A stretch of DNA of 64,000 nucleotides from Mycoplana rhizolycopersici (lineage in GTDB: Bacteria; Pseudomonadota; Alphaproteobacteria; Rhizobiales; Rhizobiaceae). The DNA lies in contig NZ_JABXYK010000004.1 of assembly GCF_013378445.1 (NCBI RefSeq), positions 62,001 to 126,000 of the forward strand, in the 5' to 3' direction. The notes beneath the pieces were generated by a model. That model was not told where the DNA came from and made no database searches. It saw only the letters and a program-made list of their open reading frames with translations. Positions 18,088-26,716 of the stretch are shown one piece after another (positions within the stretch are counted from its first letter, which is position 1; each line of letters opens with the position of its first letter). The translations under genes and the position numbers were made by a program.

Positions 18088-19355
18088 GCGAGAATCTCCT
18101 TTTCAAGCCGCTCCACCGTCTCGCGGATGTCCCTGAGGCTATGGATGCGCTGCCGGTTGACGGCGAGGTGACGCCCGAGCTTCAGCGCCTTGCTTTCGCA
18201 GGACGCACGGCGGTCGGGGTCGGTGATGGTTTCAAAATCGGCATTGTGGGCAAGGCCGAGAATGCGCCGGTGGATCTCGATCCCGGCGAAGCCCAGCATT
18301 TCGCTCCAGATTTCGTCGATCACGATATTGAGGGCCTGCTCGGCGGCGAGCGGGTCCTGGCGGTCCTCGAAGAGGCTCGCCTGATAGAGGATGCCCTTAC
18401 GCTCGGTGTGCCAGAGATGGGCGAATTCGTTGCGGAACGTCTCCCAAAGCGTGTCGATTGTAGCGAGCAGGTAGGCGCGCATGCTGTCGCGCGCGCCAGG
18501 TGCCGTCTCATGGCCGGACTGGGAAAAATAGCTCATCCAGAAATTGGCGATCAGCATGCCGACATCGAAGCTGATCGGGCCGTAGAAGGCGAATTCCGGG
18601 TCGATGACGCGCGTCTCGTCGTCGGTCACCATGACGGAACCGGTATGCAGGTCGCCATGGCAAAGCGTTTCGGTCTTGGCCGAGAAGAGGTGTTTCAACC
18701 GCTGCGCTTCCACCTTGAGATCGCGATCGGCGCGCAGTTCGGCAACGAGCGGATCGAGCTGCGGCGTGGTGTGGCGGTTGAGTGCCGCCTCGAAATAGGG
18801 ATCGGAAAAGACAAGGTTTTCCGTGATGTCGCAGAGTTCGACATTGTCGGAGAACAGCGCGACATCGGCCTTCTTCTCGCGGGTCTCCATGGAGAGGTCT
18901 GAGCCGCGGAACAGCGTGCGGGCGACGAACAGGCCGAGGTCGCTGCCGATCTTCGGCAGTTCGCGCCCCTGGATCAGCGCGTGGCGCAGGATGACGTGAG
19001 GCGTCAGGAATTCCATGACGATGATGGCCTGCGCCTCGTCAAAGAACAGGATTTCCGGCACCATGCCCGGGTCGCGCTCGCCCTGGCGCTTCAGCGCTTG
19101 ATACTCGAAGAAGGAGCGCTTGAGCGGCAGTGGCCAGCTCTCGCCGACAAGGCGCACATAGGGCAGTGCCTGCTTGACGATCACGGCCCCCGTCTCGCCC
19201 GTCACGATAAAGACGAGGTTGAGGTTGCCGTCGCCGACTTCCTCGATGCTCCAGCGGGACGATTCGTCGCCGATCTTCTCTTTCACGGCGGCATTGCCGC
19301 CCAGCCGAACTGGCAATGTCTCGGCGCTCAGCGCCTCGAAGACGTGGCTGTCCAT
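18084..19355 (-). CDS. mtnK: S-methyl-5-thioribose kinase (MtnK family)
   Basis: This 423-aa kinase has the aminoglycoside-phosphotransferase/choline-kinase fold. Features are the nucleotide-binding N-lobe ([14 protein letters not shown]), the catalytic loop HGDLHTGS (233-240) and the Mg-binding DPEFAFYGP (252-260). These are the hallmarks of 5-methylthioribose kinase, which makes the 1-phosphate. ATG 19355 follows an AGGAGGAGA ribosome site. It heads the minus-strand operon and is divergent from the sugar transporter, with a palindromic operator between them. 5-deoxyribose is an accepted alternative substrate in related salvage pathways. Confidence 0.92.
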   Translation of the reverse strand: MDSHVFEALSAETLPVRLGGNAAVKEKIGDESSRWSIEEVGDGNLNLVFIVTGETGAVIVKQALPYVRLVGESWPLPLKRSFFEYQALKRQGERDPGMVPEILFFDEAQAIIVMEFLTPHVILRHALIQGRELPKIGSDLGLFVARTLFRGSDLSMETREKKADVALFSDNVELCDITENLVFSDPYFEAALNRHTTPQLDPLVAELRADRDLKVEAQRLKHLFSAKTETLCHGDLHTGSVMVTDDETRVIDPEFAFYGPISFDVGMLIANFWMSYFSQSGHETAPGARDSMRAYLLATIDTLWETFRNEFAHLWHTERKGILYQASLFEDRQDPLAAEQALNIVIDEIWSEMLGFAGIEIHRRILGLAHNADFETITDPDRRASCESKALKLGRHLAVNRQRIHSLRDIRETVERLEKEILA

Positions 19356-19433
19356 GATGTTCTCCTCCTGCGCATGGGGCTGCCTCCACCGCCCGCCGCC
19401 ATGCCGTCCTTGTCCACAGCTAAGGCATCATTC

Positions 19434-19457
19434 TGTCAATTGTCAATGATATTGACA
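19434..19457. promoter_or_regulatory. Palindromic operator between mtnK operon and sugar ABC operon
   Basis: TGTCAAT occurs twice in tandem (19434-19440, 19441-19447), and the second copy forms a perfect 7-3-7 palindrome with ATTGACA at 19451-19457. The site lies midway in the 146-bp divergent promoter region. TTGACA/TGACA elements also occur in the promoter of the SorC-type regulator at 26372-26405, so I infer one regulator controlling both. Confidence 0.6.
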
Positions 19458-19501
19458 TTTGATGAGAGCCTATCCTAACGTGGCGTCAATGGGAGGAGAG
19501 A

Positions 19502-21016
19502 ATGGGCGAACAGGCAGTGTTTCGCATTGAGGGCGTGCGCAAATCCTTTGGGCCGGTAACGGTGCTTCAGGGTGTGGACCTCGACCTCAAGGCAGGCGCA
19601 GTGACGGTTTTGATGGGTGCCAATGGCGCCGGCAAATCCACGCTCGTGCGCATCCTCTCCGGCGTTTACACACGCAATGCCGGCACGATTGCGCTTGCGG
19701 GTGCGGCCTTCGATCCGGCGACGCCGGCCGAGGCGATCCGCTCCGGTGTCGTCACCGTGCACCAGAACATCAATGACGGCGTCGTCGCTGATCTCGATGT
19801 CGCGACCAATCTCACGCTCGACCGGCTGAACGGTCGCGGCGCCCGGCTGCTCTTCAATCCGCGCCGTGTGCGCCGCGAAGCGGCCGCCGTCGCCTCCCGC
19901 ATGGGCCTTGCCATCGATCTTACGGCCAATATCAACGATCTAACGCTTGCCGACCGCCAGATGGTGGCGATTGCGCGCGCCATGGCGCATGAGCCGAAGG
20001 TGCTGATCCTCGACGAGCCCACCTCTTCGCTTTCCAGCGCCGAGGCCGACCGCCTGTTTAAACTCGTAGACCGCCTGAAGGCGCGGGGCGTCGCCATTCT
20101 CTATATCTCGCACCGCATGTCGGATATCCGGCGCCTAGGCGACAGCATCGTCTCGCTGCGCGATGGCCGCATCACCGGCCGTTTCGAAGGGCCGGAGCTC
20201 GACTACGAAGGCGCGGTCAATGCCATGCTCGGGCGCAAGGTGTCCGCCGGTGCCGTGGCCGTTCGCGATGCGGGCCGTCCGGTCTTCAGCGTGCGCGGCC
20301 TCAAACTCTCCGAACAGACGCGGCCTTTCGATTTCGATCTCGGCGAAGGCGAGATCGTCGCCGTCACCGGTCTAGTCGGCGTGGGCAAGACGGCGCTCGC
20401 CGAAACGCTTTTTGGCGCCCGCGCTCCGGCAGCCGGTGAAATGACGCTGGACGGCGCGCGCTATGCGCCGAAGACGACGGGTCAAGCGATTGCCCACGGC
20501 ATCTTCCTTGTCGCCAAGGACCGCGCGATCAGTGGCATCGTGCCGGATTTCAACATTTACGAGAATATCAGCCTGCCCTTCCTGCGTCGGTTTTCGGCCT
20601 TCGGTGTTGCCAGCCGACGGGCGGAGAAGGCGAAAGCGCGCCAGCAGATTTCGGCGCTCGGCGTCGTCTGCCGCAGCGAGCGCGACGAGATGCAGACGCT
20701 GTCGGGCGGCAACCAGCAGAAGGTCATGGTCGGGCGCTGGCTTTCGGAGCCCTCGCGGGTGCTCATCCTCGACGAACCCTTCCAGGGCGTCGATATCGCC
20801 GCCCGCCGCGACATCGGCGAGAAGCTGCGTGTCTCCGCCGCCGGGCGAACCACCATTCTTTTCCTGACGGAGCTCGACGAAGCCTTCGAGGTCGCCGACC
20901 GCATCCTCGTGATGTCGGAACAGACCATCGTGGGTGAGCACCGCAATGCCGACATCGACGTCGAGCGGCTGCTCTCCGAGATCGCCGGGCAATTCTATCA
21001 ACAGGTCAGCGCATGA
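19502..21016 (+). CDS. Sugar ABC transporter ATP-binding protein, RbsA type
   Basis: A 504-aa fused double ATPase. The first cassette has Walker A GANGAGKST (about residues 39-47), a degenerate signature (LTLADRQMVAIARA) and Walker B LILDEPTSSL. The second has GLVGVGKTA, a canonical LSGGNQQKVMVGRW and LILDEPFQGVD. The start follows GGGAGGAGA by 2-8 nt. It is the first gene of a three-gene transporter operon divergent from mtnK. The likely cargo is the sugar phosphorylated by MtnK (5-methylthioribose or 5-deoxyribose), inferred only from position. Confidence 0.9.
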   Translation: MGEQAVFRIEGVRKSFGPVTVLQGVDLDLKAGAVTVLMGANGAGKSTLVRILSGVYTRNAGTIALAGAAFDPATPAEAIRSGVVTVHQNINDGVVADLDVATNLTLDRLNGRGARLLFNPRRVRREAAAVASRMGLAIDLTANINDLTLADRQMVAIARAMAHEPKVLILDEPTSSLSSAEADRLFKLVDRLKARGVAILYISHRMSDIRRLGDSIVSLRDGRITGRFEGPELDYEGAVNAMLGRKVSAGAVAVRDAGRPVFSVRGLKLSEQTRPFDFDLGEGEIVAVTGLVGVGKTALAETLFGARAPAAGEMTLDGARYAPKTTGQAIAHGIFLVAKDRAISGIVPDFNIYENISLPFLRRFSAFGVASRRAEKAKARQQISALGVVCRSERDEMQTLSGGNQQKVMVGRWLSEPSRVLILDEPFQGVDIAARRDIGEKLRVSAAGRTTILFLTELDEAFEVADRILVMSEQTIVGEHRNADIDVERLLSEIAGQFYQQVSA

Positions 21017-22065
21017 TGATGAGTGAACAAAGCAAATCCGCCGCCACCGGCGCCGTCCCGCCTGTCCGTCTGAACATCCGGGAAGCCGCGATGAAATACG
21101 GCTTCCTCGTGCTGCTCGCCGGCATTGTGCTCTACTTCTCGCTGGTTACCGGCGGCTTTGCCTCGCCGCAGAGCGCGGTCTTCATCCTGCAATCCGTCTC
21201 GATCACTGGCATTCTGGCGCTCGGCGTCACGGCAACGCTGGTCGTCGGCGGTTTCGACCTTTCGATCGGTTCCGTCGCCACCACAGCCATGATGGCCTCG
21301 TCCTATGTGATGGTGGTGATGGGCGGCGATGCGGTGACGGCGACACTCGTCTGCCTCGCCGTTGGTGTGCTCGTCGGCCTCGTAAACGGGATCATCATTG
21401 TTTATATGCGCGTGCCGGATCTGCTGGCGACGCTCGGCATGATGTTCCTGCTGCTCGGTCTCCAGCGCATTCCGACCGAGGGGCGTTCGATCGCCACGGG
21501 CATGACGCTGCCGGACGGCTCGACGGCAACGGGCGCCTTCAGCCCGGCCTTTTTGGCACTCGGCCGTCACCGCTTCGATCTGATACTGCCCAATCTCGTT
21601 CCTGTCTCGGTGGTAGTACTGATCGTGCTCGCCATCCTCATCTGGTTCTTCCTCGAATACACCCGCTTCGGCCGCATGATGTATGCCGTCGGCTCCAACG
21701 AGCGGGCTGCGAGCCTCGCTGGCGCGCCGGTCAATACCTACAAGATCTTTGCCTACATCATCTCGGGCGTCTTTGCCTCGATCGGCGGCATCCTGCTTGC
21801 CGCCCGCCTTGGGCGCGGCGACATTGCCTCGGGCAACAACCTTCTTCTCGACGCCGTTGCGGCAGCCCTCATCGGTTTTGCCGTGCTCGGTGCCGCCAAG
21901 CCGAATGCCTTCGGCACGGCGATCGGCGCGCTGTTTGTCGGTATCCTGCTGCAGGGCCTGACGATGATGAACGCGCCTTACTACACACAGGATTTCGTCA
22001 AGGGCGCCGTGCTCGTCATCGCCCTGATCTTCACATTTGCGCTCTCGAAAAGAGGCAAACGCTGA
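21013..22065 (+). CDS. Sugar ABC transporter permease, RbsC type
   Basis: This 350-aa integral membrane protein has about ten hydrophobic helices. It carries the family motifs GGFDLSIGSVATTAMM (about residues 77-92) and NERAASLAGAPVNTYK in the cytoplasmic loop. Three in-frame ATGs (21013, 21016, 21019) overlap the ATPase stop, so the exact start is uncertain by two codons. It forms the membrane channel for the transporter opposite mtnK. Confidence 0.9.
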   Translation: MMMSEQSKSAATGAVPPVRLNIREAAMKYGFLVLLAGIVLYFSLVTGGFASPQSAVFILQSVSITGILALGVTATLVVGGFDLSIGSVATTAMMASSYVMVVMGGDAVTATLVCLAVGVLVGLVNGIIIVYMRVPDLLATLGMMFLLLGLQRIPTEGRSIATGMTLPDGSTATGAFSPAFLALGRHRFDLILPNLVPVSVVVLIVLAILIWFFLEYTRFGRMMYAVGSNERAASLAGAPVNTYKIFAYIISGVFASIGGILLAARLGRGDIASGNNLLLDAVAAALIGFAVLGAAKPNAFGTAIGALFVGILLQGLTMMNAPYYTQDFVKGAVLVIALIFTFALSKRGKR

Positions 22066-22116
22066 GTGTGGGAGCCCTCGGCGGATAATCAAAGCTCACC
22101 AGTGGAGGAGACTGAC

Positions 22117-23160
22117 ATGAATTTTACTCGCAGAACCCTGGGCAAGATAACGCTCGGGCTGATGGGTGCGGCGGCGTTCGCCGTGCCATCCGTTGCCGCC
22201 GATATGCCTAAGCCCTTCGACAAGCCCGGCGATGTGAAGATTGCGCTCGTGCGCTATCTTTCGACCGGTGACTTCTTCCAGTCCTACCTTGCCGGCGTGG
22301 AAGCCCAGGCCAAGGCGCTGGGCGTCCAGCTTCAGGTCCTGGACAGCCGTCAGGACGCGGCACTGCAGGCAGACATGGTCGACCAGGCTATTGCGCTTGG
22401 CGTGCAGGGCATCATCATCCAGCACGGGCTGACGGAATCCATGAAGGAAGCCGCCCAGCGCGCGGTTGATGCCGGCATCAAGGTCGTCGCCTTCGACGTC
22501 AACGTCGAGAATGACAAGATCCCGCAGGTCGAGCAGTCCGACCGTGACCTTGCCCGTCTCGCGCTCGAACAGGCGATCAAGGACAACGGCGACAGTTTCA
22601 AGGCAGGCTATGTGTACGTTGCCGGGATCGCGCCGCTCGATCGCCGCGACGAGACCTGGAAGGAGTTCAAGGCGAAGTATTCGGGCATCAACGAAGCCGC
22701 CCAGTTCGGTACAATGGACAACCCGATCGCCAACTCTGTCGCCAATCAGGCGCGTTCGGTGATCTCCGCCAACCCCGACATCACCGTGATGTTCGCCCCC
22801 TATGATGAATTCGCCAAGGGCGTGAAGATCGCCGTCGATGAAGCCGGAATGTCGTCGAGCGTCAAGATCTACTCGGCCGACATCTCGACCTCCGACATCG
22901 CCGCCATGCGCGAACCCGGCTCGGCCTGGGCCGCAACGGCTGCGACGAACCCGGCTGTGGTCGGCCAGGTCTCGGTACGTTCGCTCGCCATGCTGCTCGC
23001 CGGCGAAGACCCGGGCAAGCAGGTCATCGTGCCGCCGACGCTGATCACGCAGCAGGATCTCAACGACCAAGACATCAAGAACATGGAGGAGCTCGGCGTA
23101 AAGCTGCCGCAGTTCGCCCATGCCGATGTCGCCATGCCGGCATGGATGCCGAAACCCTGA
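22117..23160 (+). CDS. Sugar ABC transporter substrate-binding protein
   Basis: This is a 347-aa periplasmic binding protein of the ribose/autoinducer-2 (RbsB/LsrB) class. ATG 22117 follows GGAGGAG by 6 nt; the upstream in-frame extension lacks family sequence. A signal peptide ends at VPSVAA-DMP (about residue 28). Ligand-pocket-type motifs include ALVRYLSTGDFFQSYLAG, DSRQDAALQADMVDQAIALGVQGIII and FAPYDEFAKGV. It closes the transporter operon and is followed by a strong bidirectional terminator. The ligand is inferred from the flanking MtnK/MtnA and aldolase genes to be a 5-modified pentose. Confidence 0.9.
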   Translation: MNFTRRTLGKITLGLMGAAAFAVPSVAADMPKPFDKPGDVKIALVRYLSTGDFFQSYLAGVEAQAKALGVQLQVLDSRQDAALQADMVDQAIALGVQGIIIQHGLTESMKEAAQRAVDAGIKVVAFDVNVENDKIPQVEQSDRDLARLALEQAIKDNGDSFKAGYVYVAGIAPLDRRDETWKEFKAKYSGINEAAQFGTMDNPIANSVANQARSVISANPDITVMFAPYDEFAKGVKIAVDEAGMSSSVKIYSADISTSDIAAMREPGSAWAATAATNPAVVGQVSVRSLAMLLAGEDPGKQVIVPPTLITQQDLNDQDIKNMEELGVKLPQFAHADVAMPAWMPKP

Positions 23161-23180
23161 TTTGTCGTGAGGGAATGAAG

Positions 23181-23212
23181 AAGGGGCGGTCCATAGGGCC
23201 GCCCCTTTGTTT
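23181..23212. terminator. Bidirectional rho-independent terminator
   Basis: A 9-bp stem AAGGGGCGG (23181-23189)/CCGCCCCTT (23199-23207) with a 9-nt loop is followed by TGTTTTG. It lies between the convergent binding-protein and aldolase genes and can serve both. Confidence 0.8.
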
Positions 23213-23257
23213 TGTCCGATCGAGCGAGTGGAGCAGCGTGCCTGCCCCGTCCGGAAA

Positions 23258-25312
23258 TCAGCGCATCGCGGCAGCGATGTTGCCGCCGTCGACGGTGGTC
23301 ACGTCGGCGGTGGTGCGCTCGGCGAGTGCGTGGTGCACGAAGGCGCGGGCGACGTCTTCGGCCGTCACTTCAAGGCCGAGCAGGTTGCCACCCATGTATT
23401 CCTTGACGGAGAGGCCGCGTGCTGCCGCACGATTGGCGATCATCTCGTCGTTGAGCAAACCCGAACGGATGCGGTCGGCATTGACGGCGTTGACGCGGAT
23501 GTTGTCTGCGCCATGTTCCAACGCATATTGCCGCGACAGGAAGAGTGTTGCCGCCTTCGGCAGGCCGTAGGCGCCGAATTTCGCGCCCGGATTGACGGCC
23601 TGCTTGGATGCGTTGAAGAGCAGCACGCCGCCGGTCTTTTGCGCCTTCATGATGCGTACGGCATTCTGCGCGACGGTCTGATGGGCGAAGAAGTTCAGCT
23701 CGAAGCTCTTGCGCAGCAGCGCGTCGTCCATCGTTGCGATAGGGCTTTCCCAGGCAGCCCCGGCATTGGAAACGACGATGTCGACGCCGCCGAAGGTGGC
23801 GATCGCCTTGTCGAAGGCGGCGCGGACGGATGCGGGTTCGGTGATGTCGCAGGCGACACCGATCGAATTGTTACCGGCCGCCCTGGCAACGGCCGCCGCC
23901 TTCTCGCCGTCAAGATCGAGCGCCACGACATGCGCGCCCTCCGCCGCAAAAGCCTTGACGACCGCCGCCCCAATGGCACCCGCACCGCCGGTGACGATCG
24001 CGACCTGTCCCGTGAACGGCTTCGGTTTGGCACCCGCCAACTTCGCCTGCTCCAGCGACCAATATTCGAGATCGAAGAGATCCGGCGGGCTCACCGGCTC
24101 GAACCGGCCGACGGATTCGGCATCCCGTGCCGCCTCGATCCACATCTCGCCGACGTCGACGGCGATCGCTGCATCCTTGAAGGTTCGCCCGTGGCCGAAC
24201 ATGCCGAGACCAGGCACCAGCGTCAGGCGCGGCATGGGGTCAAGCATGATGCGCTTGACGTCGTCGCGGGCGTCATTGCTGCGGAAGTATTCGGTGTAGT
24301 TGGCGGCAAAGGCGGCGACGCGTTCGTCGATGACAGCGCGGTAGCCGGCGAGATCGTCCATTGCCGGCGCCGGCAGCACCATCGGACCGGTCTTGATGCG
24401 GATGGAAAGATCCGGCGTGGACACCCCGCGCGCAGCCATGTCGGCAACCTCCGCAGCATTGACGAAGTTGAGAATGGCTGGTGACGTGCGGAAGACGTTG
24501 ACCATGCGGTCATAGCGGCCTTCGCCCTTGGCCACGGCGACGGCGCCGCGCAGCATGGGGGAAATGTCATTGGCGCTTGCAAGCGAAGAGGGCAGGGCGG
24601 CCGGCGTGAAGGGGTTGCGGCCGTTTTTCTTCACATGGTCTTCGGCGACCGTGACGTAATGGATCATCCGGTCATAGGCTTCCTTCGCCGTGTCGCCGAA
24701 GGTGAAGATGCCGTGCTTGTCGAGGATCAGGCCCTCGACTGTCGGGTCCTGCTCGAACACTTCCGCCGCCGACTTGGCGAGCGCGAAGCCGGGCATGATA
24801 TAGGGCACGAAGCCCATCTTCCTGCCAAAGAGTTCGGCGCTCATTTCCCGGCTCTTCGCCTGATCGGCGATAGCGAGAATGGCGGTCGAATGGGTGTGGT
24901 CGACGAATTTGTGCGGCAGGAAGGCATGCAGCAGCGCTTCCACGGATGGGTTCGGTGCCGCGGGATCGATCAGGTTGGCGCGCAGCAGCGTCACCATGTC
25001 CTCGTCCGAGAGCTTTTCGAGCTTGCGGCTTTTGAGCAGCGGACCGATCTTGACGGCGGGCAGGCCCGGCGGCTCGATCGTGCCCATGTCCCAGCCGCTG
25101 CCCTTCACGCAGAGCACGGCATGGGTGTCGCCCACGAGATCGGTCACCTCGGTCTTCACGGAGGTGTTGCCACCGCCATGCAGGACGAGCCGCGGCTCCG
25201 CGCCGAGCAGCCGTGTCGTATAGGTGCGCAGCGCCAGATCGCGGTTGATGCCCTTCGCCGCATATCCGGCGACGACCTTTTCCGCCTCGTCGTCGCGCCA
25301 GAGATTTTCCAT
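23258..25312 (-). CDS. Bifunctional ketose-1-phosphate aldolase / short-chain dehydrogenase
   Basis: This is a 684-aa fusion. The N-terminal ~380 residues are a class II aldolase/adducin domain with metal-binding histidines in DHTHSTAIL (H139, H141) and the phosphate-pocket stretch GGGNTSVKTE. The C-terminal ~250 residues are an SDR with VTGGAGAIGAA (near residue 440) and the YGLPK active-site YxxxK. The layout matches rhizobial RhaD, which cleaves rhamnulose-1-P to DHAP and lactaldehyde. No rhamnose isomerase, kinase or transporter is present. Beside mtnK/mtnA it more plausibly cleaves 5-methylthio- or 5-deoxy-ribulose-1-P to DHAP and an aldehyde that the SDR domain then oxidises or reduces, as in the DHAP shunt. 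Confidence 0.88.
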   Translation of the reverse strand: MENLWRDDEAEKVVAGYAAKGINRDLALRTYTTRLLGAEPRLVLHGGGNTSVKTEVTDLVGDTHAVLCVKGSGWDMGTIEPPGLPAVKIGPLLKSRKLEKLSDEDMVTLLRANLIDPAAPNPSVEALLHAFLPHKFVDHTHSTAILAIADQAKSREMSAELFGRKMGFVPYIMPGFALAKSAAEVFEQDPTVEGLILDKHGIFTFGDTAKEAYDRMIHYVTVAEDHVKKNGRNPFTPAALPSSLASANDISPMLRGAVAVAKGEGRYDRMVNVFRTSPAILNFVNAAEVADMAARGVSTPDLSIRIKTGPMVLPAPAMDDLAGYRAVIDERVAAFAANYTEYFRSNDARDDVKRIMLDPMPRLTLVPGLGMFGHGRTFKDAAIAVDVGEMWIEAARDAESVGRFEPVSPPDLFDLEYWSLEQAKLAGAKPKPFTGQVAIVTGGAGAIGAAVVKAFAAEGAHVVALDLDGEKAAAVARAAGNNSIGVACDITEPASVRAAFDKAIATFGGVDIVVSNAGAAWESPIATMDDALLRKSFELNFFAHQTVAQNAVRIMKAQKTGGVLLFNASKQAVNPGAKFGAYGLPKAATLFLSRQYALEHGADNIRVNAVNADRIRSGLLNDEMIANRAAARGLSVKEYMGGNLLGLEVTAEDVARAFVHHALAERTTADVTTVDGGNIAAAMR

Positions 25313-25371
25313 CGTGTTCAGCCTCCCGATAAACCGGCCCGGCCGGCATCGGCGGACCTAAATATGCTAGC

Positions 25372-26352
25372 TCAAGCCTTACTCGAACCGCTCTTGCCGA
25401 GCCCTTCCCGGGCCCAGCGTTCAAGGACCCGCCGCGCCATCGAGGTGGTGATGACGAGATGCGAGGCAAAGCCGCCTTTCAGCGCTGCCATCAGCGGCTC
25501 GAACTTGTTTTCTTCCTGCACGACGAGCATGCGTTTCCTGATGGCCCGGATCGATTCGAGATCGGCGGAAATACAGCGCCTGTTGTGATTGCAATCCATC
25601 CATTGGCCGTCATGGTCGATCAGTTGGCCGGCAATGACACCGGCGGCACCCTGCACGCCCATGGCATGCATGTCGGCGGCGGAAAGCGCGCCACACTTGA
25701 CGAGATGACTGTCGTCCTCGATGCCCCCCACGGAATAGAGTGCGAGATCGCAATCCGAAATCGTCGCCAATTGCTCCTTGATTACGGGTTCGCCGCGCAG
25801 CTCATTGGCGAGGCGCTCGGAGGAGAGGACGAGCGGCGCATAGAAATTGATGCCTTCCGCATTGAGGCGTCGGGCGATTTCGGTGGTGCACTGGTCCGGC
25901 CGGTAGGAGTAGGGGGCGCCCAGATTGCCGCAGAGCTGCACGACGGTAACGCCGCGCAGGTCCGCAAATGGCATGACGTCGGCGATGTGGTAGACGGTGC
26001 GGCCCCAGGCAACACCGACCCGGTCACCCTTGTTGAGAAGTTCGAGGAAGACCGAAGCGGCAACGACGGGCATTTCGGCGGCCGGATCCATTGCCTGCCG
26101 GTCTTCCGGCACCAGCCAGGCCGTGTTCAGCCCCGTCGCGTCTTCAAGCTCCCGGGCCAGCACATCGTCGGAGAAGAGCTCCGTGGAGGTTGAGATGGTA
26201 ACGATCCCCATCTCGCGTGCCTTGCGCAAGTACATGGCGATCGAGGCGCGCGAGATCTCCAGCCGTTGGGCGACTTCGTCCTGACGCAGCCCGTGGTTGT
26301 AGTACAGCCAGGCGGCCTTGTGGATGATTTGATCGTTGGTGCGGATGGGCAT
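25372..26352 (-). CDS. SorC/DeoR-type sugar-binding transcriptional regulator
   Basis: A 326-aa regulator with an N-terminal helix-turn-helix (YYNHGLRQDEVAQRLEISRASIAMYLRKAREMG, about residues 17-49). A C-terminal SorC sugar-phosphate-binding domain contains GDRVGVAWGRTVYHIAD, LCGNLGAPYSYRPDQ and YSVGGIEDDSHLVKCG. SorC regulators respond to phosphorylated sugars. It lies 59 nt upstream of the aldolase/dehydrogenase gene in the same direction and probably shares its transcript. Its promoter contains TTGACA/TGACAAAAGTCA elements like those between mtnK and the transporter, so it likely controls the whole 13.9-26.4 kb locus and itself. Confidence 0.88.
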   Translation of the reverse strand: MPIRTNDQIIHKAAWLYYNHGLRQDEVAQRLEISRASIAMYLRKAREMGIVTISTSTELFSDDVLARELEDATGLNTAWLVPEDRQAMDPAAEMPVVAASVFLELLNKGDRVGVAWGRTVYHIADVMPFADLRGVTVVQLCGNLGAPYSYRPDQCTTEIARRLNAEGINFYAPLVLSSERLANELRGEPVIKEQLATISDCDLALYSVGGIEDDSHLVKCGALSAADMHAMGVQGAAGVIAGQLIDHDGQWMDCNHNRRCISADLESIRAIRKRMLVVQEENKFEPLMAALKGGFASHLVITTSMARRVLERWAREGLGKSGSSKA

Positions 26353-26371
26353 ATGAGTCTTTCTTGGATCG

Positions 26372-26405
26372 TTTTGACATTATTCATTCACCCTGACAAA
26401 AGTCA
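26372..26405 (-). promoter_or_regulatory. Promoter/operator of the SorC-type regulator
   Basis: On the minus strand a TTGACT -35 is followed after about 17 nt by an ATAATG-like -10. An imperfect palindrome TGACAAAAGTCA (26394-26405) overlaps the -35, and TTTTGACA lies at 26372-26379. These resemble the TGTCAAT/ATTGACA operator at 19434-19457. Confidence 0.5.
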
Positions 26406-26716
26406 ACAAGTCCCTGACTTGGGATGCGCGGTCTCGTCGCCTCGTCGCATTTGCATCATGTGGTGGTGGGTCTTGCAGGGAACTGTCACGCTATAGATGA
26501 AATCGTGCACGGCCGCCGCGATTGTACCGAGATCATTCCGCGCCGGTCGTCGGTGATGATCCGGCGTAGTCTGTATGTGTCGCTTCCTCCGCTATTGCCC
26601 AGTCGTTCCGCCAAGCTGGCCCGCTTGCAGGCAACGACGCTTGACGAAGCGTATCTGACGTATTATTAGTGACGAAATAAGAAAATCATCATTCGAAACG
26701 CAGGATTGGATCAGGC
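26406..26716. other. Divergent intergenic region with TetR promoter
   Basis: No gene is supported here. Near its right end, ACGCTT-GACG-AAGCGT (26637-26652) is a 6-4-6 inverted repeat overlapping a candidate -35 TTGACG (26641-26646). The candidate -10 TATTAG (26664-26669) follows with a 17-bp spacer. This fits a TetR-type autoregulatory operator for the downstream regulator. Confidence 0.5.

Noticed and set aside
23258-25312. L-rhamnose catabolic locus
   Set aside because: Only the aldolase/SDR fusion resembles rhamnose enzymes. Isomerase, rhamnulokinase, mutarotase and the rhamnose transporter are absent, while MtnK/MtnA are present.
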